Assembly (NCBI GenBank): GCA_027214125.1
Contig: JAPWHF010000020.1
Location: forward strand, 1 to 47,072
Direction of reading: 5' to 3'
DNA length: 47,072 bases
Source of the DNA: Zoogloeaceae bacterium G21618-S1
GTDB lineage: Bacteria; Pseudomonadota; Gammaproteobacteria; Burkholderiales; Rhodocyclaceae
Part shown: one piece after another, positions 23,501-30,172 of the stretch
How positions within the stretch are numbered: the stretch's first letter is position 1
Layout of the letters: each line of letters begins with the position of its first letter
Program-made: the position numbers and the translations under genes
The notes under the pieces: generated by a model
The model's input: the letters and a program-made list of their open reading frames with translations, nothing else
Databases searched by the model: none
Told to the model about the DNA's origin: nothing

Positions 23501-23640
23501 TCATCAGCGAAGTCGACGTAGGCAACGGCGTAGATCTGCTCGCCGAGCTTCTTCTCGCCGCGCACAACCGAATCGTCAACGTCGTGAAGCCCAACGAGAA
23601 GATGAGTCAGCGCTTCACGCGCAGCTTGCATCTCAGGCAT
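20503..23640 (-). CDS. Rad50/SMC-like ATPase with CPVC hook and extra N-terminal domain
   Basis: The 1045-residue protein has Walker A GANGTGKTSLLEAIEHF at 226-242, two long coiled-coil arms, a zinc-hook-like CPVC at 601-604, an ABC signature STGQRAAFALSIFLARN, and Walker B VLLVDDP at about 970-976 with a D-loop-like HIDDLNAL. This is a Rad50/SbcC-type layout. Unusually, about 200 residues precede the ATPase head (KYLYIVAGPNSKANP, AAIEADKDYARKRVISEDDLESLL), probably a separate domain. The start at 23640 lies one base after the nitrilase stop (TGA-C-ATG), so the two are translated together. In defence systems such as Lamassu an SMC protein senses DNA ends or replication structures and triggers an effector; this role is inferred here. 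Confidence 0.88.
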   Translation of the reverse strand: MPEMQAAREALTHLLVGLHDVDDSVVRGEKKLGEQIYAVAYVDFADEVVERSLHLRDFQERILGDDFFNAPGDLRWNKYLYIVAGPNSKANPQFAAAKAAIEADKDYARKRVISEDDLESLLGGAKLFEVAERDGIYDVLTDWRQRLAAGQLELLLDCVTPRTGVVEKIAQRGAGVASDGQQRVKELHAADTPLATSKLLSLNIVHFRPVHNGKSYNFGDVTLVVGANGTGKTSLLEAIEHFYCGNTRRSKSSGLVRLKGKLLPTAGGSTVELASTSDGPRIKSRCLAWYNRREHSVDAIVDSFSLYNFLDTDAAYRLSANLKPADVAAELSRLLVGSSAATTFDYLEKVRADVDKAWDKAQRRADGLQTELTVFEKRLKELQSKPSTAKTLTDSYRAALAAIAWKRPSEAGVPAPREGQELLAALALVQALVSLGAAARSIKDVEHRSTQLQAAVDNAKPLDAQLVGLAEQEKGLVAKIEGLEANVRHLDRWIAYESAGFHDVHKRYQSARGVLEQLATRLGGMVAGDLPQIPLQYAALPLQGAVRAAVEAAAAAGTRVIRARQTLDAHGRAASARATAAARLKDAAQEALKSSENPDMCPVCRTVHASGALMHLIEELTSGPETSVEVQGLAESLRLAEQEDNEARRSAAGVEFCQKTATLLQLEGATPSEVLKELVGLRERTSQAQLELQRVTKERQDLRNAGYSSNEADFVWGRIAGLFEPEVSSLTADVASGERQRQSDALEETRKALGECRRNIDARVQSILSVSRTVNLDGWVTQVQRVGSFASLVALQDEFTAALNSAEGLRSYLEVGDDVPLVEVQARIAAVASAFKQADEASRSDSESSAEQQDLPSKIENWKLALGKARSEENALHGAGKVLDDLLKNASLENATREALDAVGDQINEVFSRIHSPREYEYVGSSDVLLQTADSHEARSLAQVSTGQRAAFALSIFLARNRAATSAPPVLLVDDPIAHIDDLNALSFLDYLRDLAVNSGRQIFFATADTRVASLFSKKFSFMGEAFRTITLVREPQLEAAVPQG

Positions 23641-23641
23641 G

Positions 23642-25507
23642 TCACGGTCCCCCTGTGATGGACGCCATGCTGCTTCCATCGTATGTAATGTCAGTTTGCT
23701 GCTTGATGTCGGCGAACTCCGTGACGCCAGCGACCGTGCGATAGCAGATGGCCACGCGGTCCTTGTGGTCCTTGTTTTCTCGTCGCAGGAGCTCGAACGC
23801 GTTTTCGCCAATCCTTTTGACCACATCCATCGGCGGGTTCTCACCGAGATAGGCCACCAGGGCCGGACGAGCACCGGCCTTGATGACGTTGGTGTTGGGG
23901 GAGTTGGGAGACCAAGCTATCGCGCCGCCGCCGAGGTCTTTGATTTGTGCCGGCAAAGGCACCGTCTGGAGGATGTGTCCGAGCACTGCTACGCGGCTGA
24001 TGCGCTGCCGACGTTCCTGGGAGGCGGCGACGTCGCGGTCGAGCTGAAGGGTGGCGCGGGCTACGACTTCAGACTCTGGGATGCGGCACACGTCCAGGTT
24101 GTCAACGCGATACCACTGCTCTTTCATGCTGTGAGGACCGCATGAAAGCGAGATGGCTCGCTCGATGTGTAGCCGCTTCTTGACATCCTGTAGGCTTTGG
24201 AACGCTGCGGTGACTTCCGGGCTCGCGCTGATGATTTCGCTCCACCCGGTCTCCGGACAATTTGTACTTTCCAGCCATGTGCCGGCGTCGGCGTCCCAGG
24301 CGAACCGCGTATCAAGTTGCGGTCCGATGAGCACGTTGTGGACCGCCGGGCCATCCTGCAGAACTTTGGGGACCGTCAGCGCGAAAACGGCCTCGTCGTA
24401 GTGGAAGTGCAGGACGTGGCGCTTCTTCTCATGCCAAGTGTAGTAAAGGCCCTTGGCTTCATTGTTGGCAACCTCGTCATCTTTCACCGAGCAGCGATGC
24501 TCAGGGACGTACCAAGCTGAGCCGCTCTCGTTCTTCCAGGCGTGCGGCGCGTGGTCGGGTGAATCGTGTTGGATGACGTTGTGAGCCCAGTTCAAGCACA
24601 CGATGTCGCAGTCGGTCGTGACCGCACTGCGCCGGAATACCTCGTTCCGATACCTGCGGTAGTCGGTGTGCTTTGGCTTCGGGTTCAGCTGGATGTGGAT
24701 GAGGATAGTTCTGTCTGACAGCTTCTTGTTGGCGTCAGCGTCCTCGCCAAGGTTCAGCGCGTCGGAGCAGATGATGGTCGAAAGCTTGATGTACCCGTCT
24801 TTGCCCTGGAACCGGTAGATGGCGCGGCCGCAGCGCAACTGCTTGTTTTCAAAGCCGTGGTCGTCTCGGGATGGCGCGGTCTTGAACTGGAACAAAACGA
24901 CCCGCGTGAGCGTCTTCTCCGAGTCACGGGTGACAAAGCAGTACGCGACGGGGTCGAAGTAGTTGCCCTGCACCGCTGGAGATGGATCTTCCTCGTAGAT
25001 GACGTCGCAATGGCCGGCGCAGTCAGCTTTGAAGCTCGCGAGCCTCGCGGGGGTCATGCTTTCGCATCCAAGGACCCAAAGTCCGCCCTCGGCGGGGAAG
25101 GGACCGCCCTGCGCTGCCTTCGCCAGTGAGCTCACCGGGAGGAAGTACTCCGGCGTGACCACAAGTTGGTCGCCGCGCTTCGCAGCCAGCACAAGAAAGC
25201 TGTCCGCCCGAGCGGCCGCGGCGGTCAAGTCTAGGTGGCCTATTCGCTGGGTGTCCGCGTAGATTGGCCCCGAAGGTTGAAGGAGCAGCGCGCGGTAGCT
25301 CTGGTGCGTCGCTTGGAGCAGAGCAAGGTCGGGCGTATCTAGACCCCGCAAGGCAAGAACCTCTTCGACGTCTCTGATGAATACAGGCGAAGCCACTTTC
25401 CCTCTCCTGGCGGTGTTCGCCTTTTTTGTGGTGATGGTACCAGCCCGTAGGGCAGCCACGTTTAGTTGCGCCGTATTTCGCAGATAAGTTGGTGCTGACG
25501 TGACCAT
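23642..25507 (-). CDS. Nitrilase-superfamily (carbon-nitrogen hydrolase) protein
   Basis: The 621-residue protein has the nitrilase triad in order: Glu120 in LVVTPEYFLP, Lys209 in LFQFKTAPSRDDHGFE, and Cys247 in LSTIICSDALNLGE. These match the conserved PE, K-x-x-x-P and ICxD elements of amidases and nitrilases. Residues 1-80 precede the domain, and residues 300-621 form a large extension with a possible His/Cys-rich patch (VFRRSAVTTDCDIVCLNWAHNVIQHD). No signal peptide is seen, so it is cytoplasmic. It is fused by translation coupling to the SMC gene, making it a likely effector or signal-processing partner. Substrate unknown. The ATG at 25507 is preferred to an upstream GTG at 25519, but neither has a strong Shine-Dalgarno sequence. 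Confidence 0.82.
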   Translation of the reverse strand: MVTSAPTYLRNTAQLNVAALRAGTITTKKANTARRGKVASPVFIRDVEEVLALRGLDTPDLALLQATHQSYRALLLQPSGPIYADTQRIGHLDLTAAAARADSFLVLAAKRGDQLVVTPEYFLPVSSLAKAAQGGPFPAEGGLWVLGCESMTPARLASFKADCAGHCDVIYEEDPSPAVQGNYFDPVAYCFVTRDSEKTLTRVVLFQFKTAPSRDDHGFENKQLRCGRAIYRFQGKDGYIKLSTIICSDALNLGEDADANKKLSDRTILIHIQLNPKPKHTDYRRYRNEVFRRSAVTTDCDIVCLNWAHNVIQHDSPDHAPHAWKNESGSAWYVPEHRCSVKDDEVANNEAKGLYYTWHEKKRHVLHFHYDEAVFALTVPKVLQDGPAVHNVLIGPQLDTRFAWDADAGTWLESTNCPETGWSEIISASPEVTAAFQSLQDVKKRLHIERAISLSCGPHSMKEQWYRVDNLDVCRIPESEVVARATLQLDRDVAASQERRQRISRVAVLGHILQTVPLPAQIKDLGGGAIAWSPNSPNTNVIKAGARPALVAYLGENPPMDVVKRIGENAFELLRRENKDHKDRVAICYRTVAGVTEFADIKQQTDITYDGSSMASITGGP

Positions 25508-25637
25508 CGTGCGCGGCACCGGTCAATTCAGATCAGCCTAAAGCTGCCTGATAGACTTTCAGGCCGAGCGTCTCTTTGTGGCCGATAGCTGTTGTTGTCA
25601 GCATGAAACGTAGGTGTCTGCTCCGGCCAACTTCCTG

Positions 25638-26717
25638 TCACCATCGACCTTGGAGCCAATACCCCGCCAGCAACTTCCGATCGAAGCTGAATAGGTGTTC
25701 TCCAGGCTCCTCGTCACAGCGCCCGACCAGTCGGTTGAACTGGCCAAGCCCTCCATCCTGTAGTGACACATTGCCACCGCATAGAGGGCAATCCGCTACA
25801 TACCGAACCAAGCGAAGGTTGTAGCCACGCGACCGCCTTGGCTGCACCGCTGCTTCGGGATCCCAGACCAGTTCGACCTGGCATTCCTTTTCCGAGAACG
25901 GATAGAAAAGCGGCGACGCCATGATGACAAAACGATTGTAGAGGCGCATCAGAGGCTGGAGCGGGAACCAGAAGAAAACTGCCGCGGCGGCGATCCACCC
26001 CCACTCAATTACGCCCTTGCCCATTTGCATCAACGCGACTACGACAGGCAGCCCCACCAGCAGGATCAGCAATCCAAGACCGATCGCCGGAACATAGCGA
26101 CGGACGCCATCGATGCGCAAACTCGAATCGCCCTGCCGACGGAACAGCAGCGGCCCCAGAAAGAGCCGACCGAACAGCGAAAACCGCAGACTCGACCGGT
26201 CCTCGCGGTACCGAAGCACAAAGGGTAGCTTTTGATAGTCCGATGGCAGGGCGGGCGGTGCGGCACTCATCCCGAACGGATGCCATTCGAGACGATAGGT
26301 CGAGGAGTGGCCACCGTCCGATTTGTCCTTCGTCGGCCACAAAATCCCGGCAAATCCCGCTTTCCGTGCCGCGTCAGTGAAGCGTCCCCGTAGCTCCGAA
26401 AACGACTCCTCCAACCGTGGCCAGTGCTCGTTCGCCCGCTTGCGCGCCTTGTCGCTGGTCAGGCCATCGACAAGCTCACCACGCTCCTCGAGCGTGTAGC
26501 GCCAGAGATCAAAAGTGCTGTGCGACTTCGGCTCGATGTCATCCTTCCCATCGCCTTGGTACTGGGTCAGGAGCGCGCGCAGCAGGTCCCACTGCACCCC
26601 GCGGTAATCGTCACTGCGATCACGATCCAGGAAGGTTTGAAACCACTGCGCAAACCGAGCACGCTCCGACAACGGGCACGCGATTTCGCATTGAGAGGGG
26701 TCATAAAAATCGTTCAT
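25638..26717 (-). CDS. Two-TM membrane protein with C-terminal zinc-ribbon-like motif
   Basis: The 359-residue protein has a soluble N-terminal region of about 200 residues, two membrane helices (about 208-231 and 238-258), and a cytoplasmic C-terminus with CPLCGGN (Cys310, Cys313), a later Cys334 and His341, suggesting a zinc ribbon. GGGAG lies five bases before the ATG at 26717. It ends 130 bases before the nitrilase start in the same direction; a GCCTGA/TCAGGC hairpin lies between. It could be the membrane arm of the SMC/nitrilase system or an independent neighbour; direction and position favour linkage. Family not recognised. Confidence 0.68.
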   Translation of the reverse strand: MNDFYDPSQCEIACPLSERARFAQWFQTFLDRDRSDDYRGVQWDLLRALLTQYQGDGKDDIEPKSHSTFDLWRYTLEERGELVDGLTSDKARKRANEHWPRLEESFSELRGRFTDAARKAGFAGILWPTKDKSDGGHSSTYRLEWHPFGMSAAPPALPSDYQKLPFVLRYREDRSSLRFSLFGRLFLGPLLFRRQGDSSLRIDGVRRYVPAIGLGLLILLVGLPVVVALMQMGKGVIEWGWIAAAAVFFWFPLQPLMRLYNRFVIMASPLFYPFSEKECQVELVWDPEAAVQPRRSRGYNLRLVRYVADCPLCGGNVSLQDGGLGQFNRLVGRCDEEPGEHLFSFDRKLLAGYWLQGRW

Positions 26718-26848
26718 TGAGCTCCCTGCAGACATGACGTGATTCTAACAGTGAACCATCCGCATACCGGTCTCAGACCGTCCGTATCCCGCAACTACGC
26801 GGGTTTGCGTACCTAACCTGACCTCTCCATTCAAGCCAGGAGAAGGTC

Positions 26849-27079
26849 ATGCTGGAAAGCATCGTTGTTTACATCGCCGGGGAGCGCGTTGAGCTACGCT
26901 CGCTTCCCTCTGGCGACCTCGCGGTTTACCACCGACCCGCCGAGCACGTGCGTGCACTCGTCGAACCCATCTGTCGCAATCGTGGCCACTGGAATAGCGA
27001 GTACAACAACTGGATCGTCTTCCGTCAGTTCCGCACTGCCGTCCTGATCGAGCTCGAAGCGGAGGCCGACCATGTCTGA
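26849..27079 (+). CDS. Small plasmid protein upstream of a truncated gene
   Basis: The 76-residue protein (VVYIAGERVELRSLPSGDLAVYHRPAEHVRALVEPICRNRGHWNSEYNNWIVFRQFR) has a strong AGGAG Shine-Dalgarno sequence. Its stop codon overlaps the start of a second gene cut off after 19 codons at the adjoining IS3-type remnant, so it was the first gene of an operon interrupted by an insertion. I do not recognise the function. Confidence 0.65.
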   Translation: MLESIVVYIAGERVELRSLPSGDLAVYHRPAEHVRALVEPICRNRGHWNSEYNNWIVFRQFRTAVLIELEAEADHV

Positions 27080-27131
27080 GCTGATACTTCACGGGCTCGA
27101 CTTCGGGCTAGGTAATCCCCCCGGAAATTAG
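27072..27131 (+). pseudogene. Truncated gene interrupted by an IS
   Basis: An ATG overlapping the stop of the previous gene starts MSELILHGLDFGLG, then runs into the IS-type sequence near 27113 (TAATCCCCCCGGAAATTAG) and stops. The overlap arrangement indicates a real second gene whose remainder is missing. Confidence 0.55.
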
Positions 27132-27321
27132 TCGCTGCCAGAAGTAGAATTTTCCACTTGCCGCAGGAGGAAGTTCTACGTGAAGACATCGCGTTTTTCA
27201 GACAGCCAGATCATCGCCATTCTCAAGCAGGCTGAAGGCCGCACGCCGGTGCCGGAGTTGTGCCGCGAACACGGCTTCAGTTCGGCTACGTTCTACAAGT
27301 GCCGAAGCAAGTTCGGCCGGC
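27113..27321 (+). mobile_element. IS3-family remnant (left end and start of orfA)
   Basis: An IS-like left flank beginning about 27113 is followed by a Shine-Dalgarno sequence (AGGAGGAAGT) and a GTG start at 27180. The encoded 47 residues MKTSRFSDSQIIAILKQAEGRTPVPELCREHGFSSATFYK match the HTH N-terminus of IS3-type OrfA transposase proteins. Similarity stops at about 27321, where the duplicated tiny gene begins, so the rest of the element has been lost. This marks the right edge of the accessory block. Confidence 0.8.
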
Positions 27322-27483
27322 ATGCCGCCTCGCATTGCAGCGGTGCTCGCAGATCCTGCAACGTCTGACTGGCTGCGTGTTTCGCTTCAGACCGCGATAG
27401 AGCGCGATCCGATCGATGCAGCGAGCGATGCCGAGTTCCTGTTTGCGACGCTCGAAGCAAATCTGGATGCGTTGTTGAAGTAG
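27322..27483 (+). CDS. Tiny plasmid protein, copy 2 of a duplicated gene
   Basis: A 53-residue ORF starting MPPRIAAVLADPATSDWLRV is a diverged copy of the gene at 19831, sharing the DNA stretch GCAGATCCTGCAACGTCTG and most codons. The reading frame is intact and ends in TAG at 27481. It begins right where the IS remnant stops, with no normal upstream region or Shine-Dalgarno sequence, so expression is doubtful. It looks like one side of a duplicated flank. Confidence 0.6.
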   Translation: MPPRIAAVLADPATSDWLRVSLQTAIERDPIDAASDAEFLFATLEANLDALLK

Positions 27484-27513
27484 TTACAGTCGGCACCGGT
27501 TTTTGGATTGGTG

Positions 27514-27921
27514 CTACGCACGAACCAGAAGCAGCGACCAGGCATGGTTGCGGAGGTGTGAGCACCACGCCTCAAGATCACCAGGTTCGATGCCGTGTGC
27601 CGTGGCCACGGCATCGACAGACCTCCCCGAAAACACCTCAAAACACAGCTCGGCTCGCCGAGCCGCGTCTTGCATGTCTGCCAAGGCTTCGGACGGCTCA
27701 TCCAGCGAAAGAAGGGAAGGGGCATCGCCCAACGCCGAAGACAGAGCCTCCAAGATCTGCTTCTTGATGGCATAGACGCGTTGGGTGCTGACACCATTGC
27801 TGTAGGCCACCACTTTCGCTGCGTTTCCCTCGACAAGAAGCTGCCTGGCAATCGCCAGCGTCTTGTCGTCAAACCCCCGCCGACCTTCCAGCAGTTGCAG
27901 GAGCGCACCATCAATTTTCAT
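27514..27921 (-). CDS. TrfB/KorA-like regulator
   Basis: The 135-residue protein (DDKTLAIARQLLVEGNAAKVVAYSNGVSTQRVYAIKKQIL) has the TrfB-type HTH layout, with SNGVSTQRVYAIKKQI as the recognition region. The C-terminal half is acidic and helical. It is the second KorA-like gene of the window and lies with a membrane protein gene upstream of the transfer operon on the opposite strand, so it may control transfer. The start at 27921 excludes a Cys-rich out-of-context extension. It begins eight bases after the end of the membrane protein gene, indicating an operon. Confidence 0.72.
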   Translation of the reverse strand: MKIDGALLQLLEGRRGFDDKTLAIARQLLVEGNAAKVVAYSNGVSTQRVYAIKKQILEALSSALGDAPSLLSLDEPSEALADMQDAARRAELCFEVFSGRSVDAVATAHGIEPGDLEAWCSHLRNHAWSLLLVRA

Positions 27922-27928
27922 ATTTCGA

Positions 27929-28219
27929 TCAATCACGCTGGAAACCAACAAGCAGATATCCGAGCCCCGCAACGGCCACATACACGAGAAATAGCGACAC
28001 GGAAAACAACAACATGCCCCACGCGGGGAAGTGGGGAGCGTCGAGCACAAAGCCAAACAGGATCGTCACCCAGAACATCAAGAAGGACGCCGGCAGCAGC
28101 ACAACCCGAAGTACCGGCTCGACCATCGCAAATAGCGCCGTCAGCAAGACATAGGCGCAAGCAAGCGCGAGAACACCCAATCCCCGCAGCCCCACAACAA
28201 CCGTGTTCTTGAGGGTCAT
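27929..28219 (-). CDS. Small membrane protein of the KorA-like operon
   Basis: The 96-residue protein has three to four hydrophobic stretches (VVVGLRGLGVLALACAYVLLTALFAM, VVLLPASFLMFWVTILFGFVLDA, WGMLLFSVSLFLVYVAVAGLGYLLV) and few charged residues. GGAGG lies six bases before the ATG at 28219. It is transcribed with the TrfB-like regulator, divergently from the virB operon. It could act in entry exclusion or membrane anchoring of the transfer machinery, but there is no specific evidence. Confidence 0.65.
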   Translation of the reverse strand: MTLKNTVVVGLRGLGVLALACAYVLLTALFAMVEPVLRVVLLPASFLMFWVTILFGFVLDAPHFPAWGMLLFSVSLFLVYVAVAGLGYLLVGFQRD

Positions 28220-28632
28220 GTTCTGCCTCCAATAGACAGGTCGGACCAGAGAAACCGACCGTTGGTCGAAAAACAAGCGATTCGCGGATATCAAACTAAT
28301 GGCCAACTCGCCTTGTAGGGCATATCCGCAACATTGACGCAATCCCCTACAAACGCTCATTAGAGCGAAGCGCATTCCACATCACACCTTGCGCCGCCTA
28401 CCACCAAGGGGATAAAACTACGCATTTATCATTTCTCGCAATGTCGCCATCATATCTGTATGTTGTTTCCCCGCGGTCGTCATCACTAGGAGGCATGACG
28501 GCTCAACTATATACAGCTATTGCAAGCTATTGCAAATAATTCGTACACTTTTGTATGCTGAGCAGCTATATTCCATGCACATAACGGAGCAACGCGCTTC
28601 GTCTACGGCCTACCCACTTGAGGCTTGAGAGC
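28220..28632. promoter_or_regulatory. Divergent control region before the transfer operon
   Basis: These 413 bases hold no gene and are AT-rich after 28430. A rightward promoter TTGCAA (28530-28535)-N18-TATGCT (28554-28559) lies near the end. A perfect tandem repeat AGCTATTGCA (28515-28524 and 28525-28534) covers its -35 box, and an inverted repeat TTGTAGGG/CCCTACAA (28313-28320 and 28345-28352) lies further left. These are likely regulator sites for the virB operon or the leftward regulator operon. Confidence 0.6.
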
Positions 28633-29184
28633 ATGGACAAAATGTTTTTTTCAATCATGCCAATCGTATTGGCAGCACTGTCCGCCAGTACATTCGCTGC
28701 GCCTGGCGCATTCCCGCACGTGAGCGCAGAAACACAGGCCTCGCGCGATGACACGCGCAGATCAGTCCTCGAGCAAGAGCTGGCATCAGAAGCGACCGCT
28801 CTGCAAGAGGCAACAAAATCACATGCATTGCTGCTCACTGCCGGCCGGCTGGAAGAAGCTAGGGCTGAAGCCGGCAGGGCAGCCAGCGCAAAACGAAACG
28901 TGCGCGAATTGCAAAAAGAGATCGCGCTGACACTCGACGCAAAAACACACACTCCTGATTTGAAATCCCGTCGGCCGAAGCCTGTACGTGTAGACGCCAA
29001 ACGACGCGAGCAACAATCACCTCGACCACCGTGGTGGGATGGCTACGGCCGGGCACCAAACAAAGACCCCGCGGACGCACGCCAGTCGGACGAGAACAAC
29101 GGCCGATGGGGCGGCTACGGTGAAACCGTGCGCGTCGCCAGCCAAGTTCCTACGCAAGACGGAGTCGAAGTAGATGCTCACTGA
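28633..29184 (+). CDS. Periplasmic coiled-coil protein, first gene of transfer operon
   Basis: The 183-residue protein has a signal peptide (MDKMFFSIMPIVLAALSASTFAAPGA, about 23 residues), an alpha-helical, Ala/Glu/Arg-rich coiled-coil region (about 45-105), then a Pro/Arg-rich tail with two WW-GYG motifs (WWDGYGR and WGGYGE). In many VirB systems this position is held by the lytic transglycosylase VirB1; here no catalytic Glu motif is seen, so it is a different periplasmic protein. It overlaps the next gene by 11 bases. I do not recognise the family. Confidence 0.6.
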   Translation: MDKMFFSIMPIVLAALSASTFAAPGAFPHVSAETQASRDDTRRSVLEQELASEATALQEATKSHALLLTAGRLEEARAEAGRAASAKRNVRELQKEIALTLDAKTHTPDLKSRRPKPVRVDAKRREQQSPRPPWWDGYGRAPNKDPADARQSDENNGRWGGYGETVRVASQVPTQDGVEVDAH

Positions 29185-29491
29185 CAACAAACAACAACTA
29201 CGGACCTTTGGAGATTGGGCGGACACCCGCCCGATGATTTCGGAGGCCCAGCTAAAGGGCGCGCTTCGCGCAGACGATGTCCGCGAAATCAAGATCGTGG
29301 AATTCACCCCCCAGATCTATCGCCTTCACGTTGCACTCGAATCGACGACGACGATGAAGACCCTTCAATCCGCGAGACAAGCGGATCGAACCTTCAAAAA
29401 TCTGAATCTTCTCGCGCGCTACGTGAAGGGAATAGGTGCCACCCAAACCCCCATTCGCCTGGAGCTCAACAATGAAGATTCAAAATCCTAA
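29174..29491 (+). CDS. Small cytoplasmic protein in the transfer operon
   Basis: The 105-residue protein has no signal or membrane helix (TFGDWADTRPMISEAQLKGALRADDVREIKIVEFTPQIYRLHVAL). It overlaps the preceding gene by 11 bases and virB2 by 20, so it belongs to the transfer operon. A short alpha/beta fold with the strand pair EIKIVEF and YRLHVAL is visible. Role unknown; transfer operons often carry small regulators of pilin expression at this place. Confidence 0.65.
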   Translation: MLTDNKQQLRTFGDWADTRPMISEAQLKGALRADDVREIKIVEFTPQIYRLHVALESTTTMKTLQSARQADRTFKNLNLLARYVKGIGATQTPIRLELNNEDSKS

Positions 29492-29786
29492 ACACGGTCG
29501 CGCGCATCTTGCGAACGTCGCATTTCTACTGATCACGATGATTGCACCCGGCTTGGCGTTTGCCGGCACTCCCGCCAGTCCGTTCGCTACCGGTACGGCC
29601 GGCTTCAGCCCTGCATTGCTTGCCATCCTCACGCCGCTTGCCGTCGTCGGTTTCATGGCCTCTGGTGTGGGCGCATTGACAGGAAAAACACCATGGTCAT
29701 GGTTTGTCGGCGTGATTATCGGGATCGTCATGATTTTCGGCGCACCGCAGCTTGTGGCTTGGATTCGCGCACTCTTCGGCGTTTAA
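29472..29786 (+). CDS. virB2: VirB2 major pilin
   Basis: The 104-residue prepilin has a long signal peptide (about 1-31, ending LAFAG) and two hydrophobic segments (SPALLAILTPLAVVGFMASGVGAL and SWFVGVIIGIVMIFGAPQLVAWI) with the short polar loop TGKTPW between, as in VirB2/TrbC pilins. It is cleaved and polymerises with phospholipid into the conjugative pilus. GGAG precedes the ATG at 29472. It is followed by virB3 after 12 bases. Confidence 0.9.
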   Translation: MKIQNPKHGRAHLANVAFLLITMIAPGLAFAGTPASPFATGTAGFSPALLAILTPLAVVGFMASGVGALTGKTPWSWFVGVIIGIVMIFGAPQLVAWIRALFGV

Positions 29787-29798
29787 GGACAAACAGAG

Positions 29799-30161
29799 AT
29801 GGATCGGAACCAAGGCATCACGAATGAACCGCTCTTTGTCGGCGTGACCCGTCCGGCAATGAAGTGGGGCGTAACTTACGCCGGCCTGCTGTTCAACATG
29901 ATGATTGTCATGCAGGCGTTCATTCTCACCAAAAACCTGCTGTGGCTACTCGCCTTCGCTCCGATCCATCTCCTGATGCAACTCGTGTGTCTGTATGAAC
30001 CGAGATTTTTTGACCTTTTGCTCGTCTGGCTTCGCACACGCGGTTGGCCGGCTCTCATCGGTGTCACTCGACACTGGAAAGCCAACACATACAGCCCGTT
30101 GAGCATCGATCTCCCCGATCGGCATGGCCGGCGAAAAGCCCCCACAGCGGTTCACCTCTAA
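29799..30161 (+). CDS. virB3: VirB3 inner-membrane protein
   Basis: The 120-residue protein has the VirB3 pattern: short N-terminus with EPLFVGVTRPAMKWGV, then two close membrane segments (AGLLFNMMIVMQAFIL and LLWLLAFAPIHLLMQLV), and a basic C-terminus. VirB3 associates with the VirB4 ATPase in the inner membrane. It lies directly before virB4. Confidence 0.9.
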   Translation: MDRNQGITNEPLFVGVTRPAMKWGVTYAGLLFNMMIVMQAFILTKNLLWLLAFAPIHLLMQLVCLYEPRFFDLLLVWLRTRGWPALIGVTRHWKANTYSPLSIDLPDRHGRRKAPTAVHL

Positions 30162-30172
30162 GGAAAGCGCCC

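Noticed and set aside
28313-28352. TTGTAGGG/CCCTACAA as a KorA-type operator
   Set aside because: It superficially recalls GGGTTGTA but the order of blocks differs, so I do not count it with the KorA-like sites.
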